DNA of 12,048 nucleotides from an uncultured bacterium (lineage in GTDB: Bacteria; Bipolaricaulota; Bipolaricaulia; UBA7950; UBA9294), in assembly GCA_903859225.1 (NCBI GenBank), contig CAIOLV010000036.1, positions 1 through 12,048 of the forward strand, given 5' to 3'. The stretch's first letter is position 1. Each line of letters begins with the position of its first letter. Below, piece by piece: positions 7,038 to 12,048 of the stretch. The translations under genes and the position numbers were made by a program. Below the pieces are notes generated by a model. It did not search any database. It was not told the DNA's origin and saw only the letters and a program-made list of their open reading frames with translations.

Positions 7038-7760
7038 TCATGTCTCCGACTCCAACCGGATGAGAATGTCGCCGAGGAACTCCTTTTGCGAACAAGAGAT
7101 CTGGCCGTCGGCCGCAAGGTGCAGGACCTCGAAGAATCGGCTCACGCGTTCGTCCTTGTCGCCCTGGTCGAGCAGGCGGAAGAAGCTCAAGACGCGACGC
7201 CCGGAGAGGAGCTTCTTGATCCGGGCGAGCACGCCGCGCAATCGGTCGGTGAAGTCCTCTCCGCCGATTTCGAACCCTTCGAACGGGTCGTGCTCATCGT
7301 CGGGGGAGGCGTGGTCGATCAACCGGCCGGCGCGGCGTCGGCTCACCTTCATGGCGCTCGCCAGGGCCGTCTCGAGATCGCGCAACGTCACCTGCCGCGC
7401 GGGCTTCCGCACGACGGGCAAAGCGAACGCGCCGGGATCGACTGGCATTTCGACTTCGATCGCACCATCAACGGCGTCTTCAAGCTCGGCGACCAATTCG
7501 TCGCGCGGCGTCGATTGGTGGGCGGCGAGAAGGACATCGGACTTCATGCGCAAGAGGATCGAGCACGTGAGCACCATGCGGCCCGGCACGACGAACTCCA
7601 GCTCACGCAGGGCCTGCAGGTAGGCGCGGTACCGCCTCGCCAGCTCGGCGATGTCGATGTCCCACGGATCCATGTCGGCCGTGAGCCGATGGAGGACTCC
7701 CTCCCAGCTCTCGCTGACAAGTTCCTCGATCGGCACCGCCGCAATCAGCATCGTCTGCAC
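7038..7760 (-). CDS. scpA: Segregation and condensation protein A (kleisin), archaeal-like
   Basis: A kleisin of 240 residues that bridges the two SMC heads. The N-terminal domain contains DPWDIDIAEL (31-40), LRELEFVVPGRMVL (51-64) and ILLRMKSD (68-75). The C-terminal winged helix that binds an SMC head is at about 165-240 (ISCSQKEFLGDILIRLE). The middle is acidic (SPDDEHDPFEGFEIGGED), the usual ScpB-binding linker. The DPWDID and LLRMKSD motifs are shared with archaeal and some thermophilic bacterial ScpA. GTG at 7760 is the chosen start because AGGAGA stands 8 nt upstream; ATG at 7751 is an alternative. It lies 14 nt after smc and 28 nt before scpB, in the same operon. Confidence 0.9.
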   Translation of the reverse strand: MQTMLIAAVPIEELVSESWEGVLHRLTADMDPWDIDIAELARRYRAYLQALRELEFVVPGRMVLTCSILLRMKSDVLLAAHQSTPRDELVAELEDAVDGAIEVEMPVDPGAFALPVVRKPARQVTLRDLETALASAMKVSRRRAGRLIDHASPDDEHDPFEGFEIGGEDFTDRLRGVLARIKKLLSGRRVLSFFRLLDQGDKDERVSRFFEVLHLAADGQISCSQKEFLGDILIRLESET

Positions 7761-7774
7761 GCTGTCGATCTCCT

Positions 7775-10318
7775 CTAGCTCAGATTGAGGGCCAATACCT
7801 CGGACACACCGTTCTTGATTGTCACGCCGTAGGCCCGGTCCGCGTGGCGAACTGTTTCCTCGTTATGTGAGACAACGATCACCTGCATGCGCTGGGCGTA
7901 GTCCCGCATCATCCGCGCCAGTCGAGTCGCGTTCATCAGGTCGAGCGCCGCGTCGATCTCATCCAGGATGAAGAAGGGCGCCTGCTGGTTCTCCTGCAGC
8001 GCGCAGATGAACGCCGTCGCCACGAGTGTCTGTTCGCCGCCCGAGAGCGAGTCGATGACGTGCGGCTCCTTGTCCGGCGGGTTCGCGCGAATGAGTAGGC
8101 CGGAGGAGATATCCCCGGGGATCTCGAGATCGAGCGACGCGCTGCCACCCTCGAACAGCCTGCGGAAGATCTCGTCAAATTGCTTGCCCACGGACACCAG
8201 GGTCTCCAAGAAGCGCTCACGCTTCTTCTCCTCGATCTCGCCGATCAGGCGTTCGATCTCGCGCTTCTCGCTCTCCAGCGCGTCGACCCGCTCGCGGAAC
8301 AGGTTGTAGTCCGCCTCGTACGTCGCGTAGTCGTCGATCGCCCTCATATTCACGGGCTCCAGGCGCTTGAGATCGCGCCCCACCTGTTCGAGCCGCCGCT
8401 CGAGTTCGCGCAGCGGCTCGTCGACGAGGTCCGCTGGAGCCACTTCGCCGACATCGCCGATCGACTCGAGCTCCGCCTGCGCTTCGGCCTCCTGCCGCTC
8501 GTACTTGGTCAGGGAGCGGCGCAGATTCTCGAGCCCTTGGTAGCTCTCCCGCCTCTTCTCGCGCAGTTGATGCAGTCTGTCGCTGCGGACCGACGCCTCA
8601 CCCTTGGCACGGGACGACGTCTCCTGCACCGCGGCAAAGTCCTTCTCGGCGCTCTCCAGCCGCGTCGCGAGCTCGCTCAGTTCCTCTTCCAGGCGCTCCA
8701 CGTCCTTGCGCAGCTTGACGATGTGCTCGCGGCGCTGGGCCACATCGAACGACGTGTCCTTCTGCTTCGCGGGCTCTTGCTTCTTCGCGCTGGCGCCGGA
8801 GGGTGGCCGCCAGCCGCCGCTCATCGCGCCGCCCTTGCTCTGCATATCGCCGTCAAGCGTCACGACGCGGACGCCATCGATGTCCTTCACTGCCTCGAGG
8901 CTCTCCGCCACGAGGGTGTCCGTGAGGACGTATTCGAGCGCGCGCCGGTACTTCTCGTCGAACTCGACCAGGTTGATCGCGTAGTCGACGACGCCCTTCA
9001 GCTTGACGGCCTCCGCCGACGCCAGGCTCTTGCGCATCGTCACGAGGCGGCGGAGAGGCAGGATGCGCGCCCGCCCGAGATGCTTCTCCTTCAGGTAGTT
9101 GATGCACTCGATCGCCGTCTCGCGAGAGTCAACCACGAGATCGGAGAGGCTTCCGCCCGCGGCGACCTCGAACGCAACCTCGTACCCCGCCTTCGGCGTC
9201 GACAATGACGCGACCGTGCCATAGACCCCACCGCGCTTCCGCTCGATGAGGGCCTGCACCGCCGGGTTCTCGCGCGATGCGCCGCCGGAACTCGCGACGG
9301 GTGCCGCAGCAGCGCGCATTCGCGAGATCTCGTCGATCATCTCTTGAATGTTCGCCATCTGCTGCCGTTTGAACTCGATGTCGGCCTGCTTGTGCAGCGT
9401 CTCCGAGCGCAGCCGCTCGACGTCCTTGACGAGCGCGATCTGGGAGCCCCCACCGAGGTCTTCTTGCATGCCCTCGAGTTCCCACTCCTTGTTCTCGATC
9501 TCGCGATCGAGTTCGGCCACCTCTTTCTCGAGCGCGCCGATGCGCTCGTCCATTCCCTGGCGCTCGGTCTGCGCCTGGCGCAGCTTCTCGACGATGCGCT
9601 GTCTCCGCTGATGGGCAATCGACCGGCGTAGCCGCTCCTGCTCCTGCGTCAGCGCCTGGTACGCGAGCGCGGCGTCCCGCTCCTTCTGCAAGCCGAGCAG
9701 GCGGCGGTGGCGCTCGGCGAGAAGCATTCGGTGCGTGTTCAGTTTCGACTTGACCTCTTTGAGCTCGAGGATCGCCTGGTTTCGCTTCTCGTCGTAGGCA
9801 GCGATGCCGCTCACCTCGTCGAGGATCTCACGGCGCCGCAGCGGTGTTCGACGCACGATCTCGGTGATCCGCCCTTGAGCGATGAGTTGCTGCCCATCGG
9901 GGTCGATCCGCGCCGCCTCAAGAACCTCGTCGATCGTCGTGCGCGGGCAGCTGCGCCCCATGAACGTGTAGGTCGACGACTTCCGCGTGATGCGCCGGCC
10001 GAGACTGACTTCCGGAGACTTTGACCCCTCTTCGACGAAGCGGTCGAACACACCGTCCTGGTTGTCGAGGAAGAGAGTCACTTCGGCCGACTCGGCCGGT
10101 TCGTACCGCTCCCCGCCGTTGAATATGAGGTGCTCGAGTCGCTCGGCGCGCAATTGGGACGATCGCCGTCCCATGACGAAGCTGATCGCATCGAACAAGT
10201 TGGATTTGCCCGACCCGTTCTCTCCCACGACGGCCGTCATTCCCGCGAGGAACGGAAGCACCGTCTTCTTGCGGAACGACTTGAAGCCGTTGAGTTCGAC
10301 GCGATTGATCTTCGTCAT
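7775..10318 (-). CDS. smc: Chromosome partition protein SMC, archaeal-like, with shortened coiled-coil arms
   Basis: The ATPase of the prokaryotic condensin, 847 residues against about 1,150-1,200 for most SMCs. The N-terminal half-head has Walker A VGENGSGKS (31-39), the Q-loop LIAQGR (145-150) and DEVSGIAAYDEKR (167-179). The N-terminal arm runs at about 180-360. The hinge, about 362-515, has GVYGTVASL, YEVAFEVAAGG, CINYLKEKHLGRA and GGAMSGG. The returning arm runs at about 525-705. The C-terminal half-head has LEPVNMRAI (653-661), signature LSGGEQ (758-763), Walker B FFILDEID (782-789) and His818 in VVSHN. All catalytic motifs are present in one uninterrupted frame, so the small size reflects short arms, not truncation. 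DEVSGIAAYD, the hinge sequence and GVSEVLALNL resemble archaeal SMCs. The ATG lies 1 nt after the upstream XRE gene. Confidence 0.95.
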   Translation of the reverse strand: MTKINRVELNGFKSFRKKTVLPFLAGMTAVVGENGSGKSNLFDAISFVMGRRSSQLRAERLEHLIFNGGERYEPAESAEVTLFLDNQDGVFDRFVEEGSKSPEVSLGRRITRKSSTYTFMGRSCPRTTIDEVLEAARIDPDGQQLIAQGRITEIVRRTPLRRREILDEVSGIAAYDEKRNQAILELKEVKSKLNTHRMLLAERHRRLLGLQKERDAALAYQALTQEQERLRRSIAHQRRQRIVEKLRQAQTERQGMDERIGALEKEVAELDREIENKEWELEGMQEDLGGGSQIALVKDVERLRSETLHKQADIEFKRQQMANIQEMIDEISRMRAAAAPVASSGGASRENPAVQALIERKRGGVYGTVASLSTPKAGYEVAFEVAAGGSLSDLVVDSRETAIECINYLKEKHLGRARILPLRRLVTMRKSLASAEAVKLKGVVDYAINLVEFDEKYRRALEYVLTDTLVAESLEAVKDIDGVRVVTLDGDMQSKGGAMSGGWRPPSGASAKKQEPAKQKDTSFDVAQRREHIVKLRKDVERLEEELSELATRLESAEKDFAAVQETSSRAKGEASVRSDRLHQLREKRRESYQGLENLRRSLTKYERQEAEAQAELESIGDVGEVAPADLVDEPLRELERRLEQVGRDLKRLEPVNMRAIDDYATYEADYNLFRERVDALESEKREIERLIGEIEEKKRERFLETLVSVGKQFDEIFRRLFEGGSASLDLEIPGDISSGLLIRANPPDKEPHVIDSLSGGEQTLVATAFICALQENQQAPFFILDEIDAALDLMNATRLARMMRDYAQRMQVIVVSHNEETVRHADRAYGVTIKNGVSEVLALNLS

Positions 10319-10319
10319 G

Positions 10320-10580
10320 TCAGGTTCTGCCGATCGCGCTGGGAATCCTTTCCGGGAACAAGCTCAGTTGGACGATCCGCCGCCCGGCGCGCGCTGTGCG
10401 CGGCAGGCTCGATTCGAGAAGCCGATCGATCTTGTAGCGGTTGTAGTCGTTGGGAACGGCGACGCCGGTCTCCCATCGCATGATGGAAGGAATCGACACG
10501 CCGAGCCGCTCGGCAGTCGCCCGCTTGCTCCACCCGTTCTCGAGACGAAAGCTCCGCAATTGCTGCCCGAGTTCCTCCAC
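10320..10580 (-). CDS. Small XRE-type helix-turn-helix protein
   Basis: An 86-residue probable DNA-binding protein. The HTH covers about residues 3-45: LGQQLRSFRLENGWSKRATA, then ERLGVSIPSIMRWETGVAVP, with the Xre/Cro pattern of a recognition helix followed by W-E-x-G. The short C-terminal region is basic then hydrophobic (RAGRRIVQLSLFPERI) and has no recognised domain. GTG at 10580 is chosen because GAGGGGG stands 8 nt upstream and the HTH starts there; longer in-frame starts up to 10655 would fall within the upstream terminator hairpin. The stop is 1 nt from the smc ATG, so it heads the condensin operon and may regulate it. The regulatory target is inferred only from position. Confidence 0.8.
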   Translation of the reverse strand: MEELGQQLRSFRLENGWSKRATAERLGVSIPSIMRWETGVAVPNDYNRYKIDRLLESSLPRTARAGRRIVQLSLFPERIPSAIGRT

Positions 10581-10609
10581 GCCCGAGACCCCCTCAAGCC
10601 GGTTTACCA

Positions 10610-10637
10610 ATATTACTTCTGTTACACCCTGACGCAA
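10610..10637 (-). promoter_or_regulatory. Putative promoter of the XRE-smc-scpA-scpB-rubredoxin operon
   Basis: On the - strand, TTGCGT (10637-10632) and TAATAT (10615-10610) are spaced 16 bp apart in a locally AT-rich patch, 30 nt upstream of the XRE GTG start. The matches to sigma-70 boxes are 3/6 and 4/6, so the call rests mainly on position between a terminator and the first gene. The -35 overlaps the T-tail of the preceding terminator. Confidence 0.4.
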
Positions 10638-10668
10638 AAGAGACGGGAGGGGCATCCGGCCCCTCCCG
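10634..10668 (-). terminator. Rho-independent terminator of the coiled-coil envelope gene
   Basis: A perfect 10-bp stem pairs CGGGAGGGGC (10644-10653) with GCCCCTCCCG (10659-10668) around a 5-nt loop. Read on the - strand it is followed by TCTCTTTTGC. It begins 24 nt after the stop codon of the upstream gene. Confidence 0.85.
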
Positions 10669-10692
10669 AAGTCCGCCCCTCACCTTGTGATA

Positions 10693-11772
10693 CTACTTGC
10701 TTGTTCCAAGGAATCCCCAGATCAATGCGCCGACGCCGGCCAGGAGACCGACGATCGAGATGAAGTACAGGGTATCGATCTGCGTCTTCAGGAACGTGGC
10801 GTTGTCCTCAACGGCCTGCAGCCGAATGTCGTACTGCCCAAGCAGTTCCTTATTCGCCTGAAGGATGCCTTCCTTGGTCGTCGCCATGTCCGCAGACAGG
10901 GACGCGATGGCCTGGTCGAACCCCTCAAGCTTCGCCCGGTTGTTGTCGACCTTGATCGCCAACGCGGCCATCGAGCGCTCCAATTCCAGGACCTTCTTCT
11001 TGAACGTGCCGACGTCCTCGTCCTCAAGCGTCTGGATACGACCCGCCAGCTCTCCGTACCGCGATTCCATCAGCGTGTAGTCGGCGGTGAACGTCGACTC
11101 CATGGTCGTGATGTTGTCGGAGAGCTTCGTCCGGATGGCATCGAGCTCCCCGTACAGACCGCTCTGGAGCGCGTCCATGCCCGCGTAGAGCTCCGTCTTG
11201 AGCCCGTCCAGAGATGCCGCGAACCCGGTGTTCATCGTGGTGAGCTCGGTCGTCAGCTGGTCCTTGAACGCCGTGTAGTCCGCCATGTGGGCCCCGAAGG
11301 ATTCCACCAACGCGTCGAACTCTCCCCGCAACGCCCCAAGGTCCGACTCCTGGACGTCGAGACGCGACTTCAGGAGGTCGCAGAACGACGCAAGCTCCGT
11401 CAGCCCGCCTTCGAGCGCGTCAACGCGCGCCTTGAGCTGCTCGTGACCCGCACCGAGCGCGTCAACGTCGGTCCGAAGTCCAATGATCTTCCCCTCGGCC
11501 TGCTTGATCTCAACGGAGACCGCGGAGACGACGTCCAGCAGGTCCTTGACCTTGGCGTTGAACGCCTCGATGTCCGACATGTTCGTCTTGACTTCCGTGA
11601 TCAACTCACCCATGAAGTCCTGCACACTTCCAAATGCAGTCTCCATGGCCGTGAGTTCCTGCTCGAGTTTCTGTGGGATCGACGAGGCGCCTACTTCCTG
11701 CGCGTGTGCCACGAACAGGAAAGTGAGGAGCGTCAGGGCGGTCACCATCGCGACAGAAAGCGCTCTCTTCAT
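10693..11772 (-). CDS. Secreted coiled-coil protein with C-terminal membrane anchor
   Basis: I do not recognise a named family. The 359-residue product begins with a clear Sec signal peptide: MKR, then a hydrophobic core at about 5-21, then AHA before the likely cleavage site after residue 24. Residues about 30-330 are almost entirely heptad-like and rich in Leu, Ala, Glu and Asp, with very few Pro, predicting a long alpha-helical coiled coil (for example MESRYGELAGRIQTLEDED). A single Cys lies at 131. Residues about 336-355 form a hydrophobic helix (LYFISIVGLLAGVGALIWGF) followed by GTSK. The plan suggests a rod in the cell envelope anchored at its C-terminus, as in Thermotoga Omp-alpha, although no SLH domain is present. 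ATG at 11772 is chosen for its AGGAGG site 6 nt upstream and the signal peptide. It is apparently transcribed alone. Confidence 0.8.
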   Translation of the reverse strand: MKRALSVAMVTALTLLTFLFVAHAQEVGASSIPQKLEQELTAMETAFGSVQDFMGELITEVKTNMSDIEAFNAKVKDLLDVVSAVSVEIKQAEGKIIGLRTDVDALGAGHEQLKARVDALEGGLTELASFCDLLKSRLDVQESDLGALRGEFDALVESFGAHMADYTAFKDQLTTELTTMNTGFAASLDGLKTELYAGMDALQSGLYGELDAIRTKLSDNITTMESTFTADYTLMESRYGELAGRIQTLEDEDVGTFKKKVLELERSMAALAIKVDNNRAKLEGFDQAIASLSADMATTKEGILQANKELLGQYDIRLQAVEDNATFLKTQIDTLYFISIVGLLAGVGALIWGFLGTSK

Positions 11773-11808
11773 CGTCTTCCTCCTTGGTGCGTCTGAAGAT
11801 GCCGCCCG

Positions 11809-11835
11809 AGCGTAGCGCGAACGCGTGCCTGTCAA
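11809..11835 (-). promoter_or_regulatory. Putative promoter of the coiled-coil envelope gene
   Basis: A perfect -35 hexamer TTGACA (11835-11830, - strand) is followed after 15 bp by TACGCT (11814-11809). The spacing is short and the -10 is a 3/6 match. The site is about 37 nt upstream of the ATG, a suitable distance, and lies outside coding sequence. Confidence 0.45.
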
Positions 11836-11937
11836 GAGGACCGCCGTGGCCGCAGCTTCTCCGCTTTGTCTGCCGCGCCGTGGACAGGTGTCTCGCCTAG
11901 AGACGTGGGATCTCGTTTTTCGTGACGGCGCGCCCGC

Positions 11938-12048
11938 TCACAGGGGCGGAGCCCAGAAGCCTGCGACGTCGCCCGTAGAGATGACCGTGTTGCCGCGCGC
12001 CGTGCGCCGCGGCGCTACGAGCCACTCCGCTTGATACCCGTCAGGAAT
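11938..12048 (-). CDS. C-terminal end of an unrecognised protein (5' end outside window)
   Basis: From the window edge, one - strand frame reads 36 residues to a TGA at 11938-11940, ending NTVISTGDVAGFWAPPL. Its composition looks protein-like and it lies in the same direction as the neighbouring gene. The TGD tripeptide close to the C-terminus might suggest a sugar-kinase-like ending, but this is too short to assign. No terminator is evident between its stop and the next gene's promoter candidate, so read-through is possible. Confidence 0.4.
   Translation of the reverse strand: MPDGYQAEWLVAPRRTARGNTVISTGDVAGFWAPPL

Noticed and set aside
7010..7117. 36-codon upstream extension of scpB
   Set aside because: It lies over the end of scpA in another frame. 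The ScpB fold begins after the ATG at 7009.
8180..9208. 342-codon open frame antisense to smc
   Set aside because: Leucine/arginine-rich mirror of coiled-coil codons; smc motifs on the - strand are unambiguous.
10581..10655. Longer XRE protein starting at an ATG at 10655
   Set aside because: That ATG is inside the terminator hairpin and upstream of the likely promoter. GTG at 10580 has a far better ribosome-binding site and directly precedes the HTH.
10687..11796. 369-codon open frame antisense to the coiled-coil gene
   Set aside because: A shadow of heptad-repeat coding. The - strand frame has the signal peptide, membrane helix, ribosome-binding site and terminator.
11773..11835. N-terminal extension of the coiled-coil protein from a TTG
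   Set aside because: The TTG is part of the candidate -35 TTGACA. The extension would place an arginine-rich segment before a clear signal peptide.
11890..11921. Inverted repeat GTCTC/GAGAC followed at a distance by five T on the + strand
   Set aside because: The stem is only 5 bp, the T-run is separated by 10 or more bases, and no + strand gene ends upstream of it.
11825..12034. 69-codon + strand open frame at the right edge
   Set aside because: Starts within a promoter candidate, has no ribosome-binding site or domain, and conflicts with a more protein-like - strand frame at the edge.

Overview
The window is a GC-rich (about 60-65% by eye), densely packed bacterial chromosome segment carrying four gene groups. 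Bacterial hallmarks are undecaprenyl diphosphate synthase, a CdsA-type phosphatidate cytidylyltransferase, and an IscS/IscU/Rrf2 iron-sulfur cassette. A rubredoxin suggests an anaerobic or microaerophilic lifestyle. The condensin genes (smc-scpA-scpB) look archaeal in sequence and order. A poorly sampled, deep-branching anaerobic phylum would fit (Bipolaricaulota/Acetothermia is one guess), but no marker here fixes the taxon.

Layout. (1) Bases 1-3892, + strand: the 3' end of valS, then folC, uppS and cdsA, abutting or overlapping by 4 bp. This is one operon for tRNA charging, folate, the lipid carrier of cell-wall synthesis, and phospholipid precursors. (2) Bases 3893-4111: a convergent intergenic stretch with a GC-rich hairpin and a 14-bp palindrome. 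(3) Bases 4112-6188, - strand: iscS, iscU, iscR with overlapping ends, the regulator last. (4) Bases 6274-10580, - strand: a small XRE-type DNA-binding protein, smc, scpA, scpB and a 52-residue rubredoxin, bounded by an AT-rich promoter-like patch upstream and a terminator hairpin downstream. (5) Bases 10693-11772, - strand: a secreted, coiled-coil, C-terminally membrane-anchored protein with its own promoter candidate and a strong terminator. (6) The right edge holds the C-terminal end of an unrecognised - strand gene.

The most unusual object is the SMC protein. It has 847 residues rather than the usual roughly 1,150-1,200, yet both ATPase half-heads and the hinge are intact; the missing length is in both coiled-coil arms. 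Head and hinge motifs resemble archaeal rather than typical bacterial SMCs, and ScpA and ScpB also carry archaeal-style motifs, suggesting that the whole condensin cassette was transferred as a unit. The second point of interest is the rod-like envelope protein, whose architecture (signal peptide, long coiled coil, C-terminal membrane helix) resembles a periplasmic spacer or tether.

No tRNA or rRNA genes, insertion sequences, CRISPR arrays or phage genes were seen.
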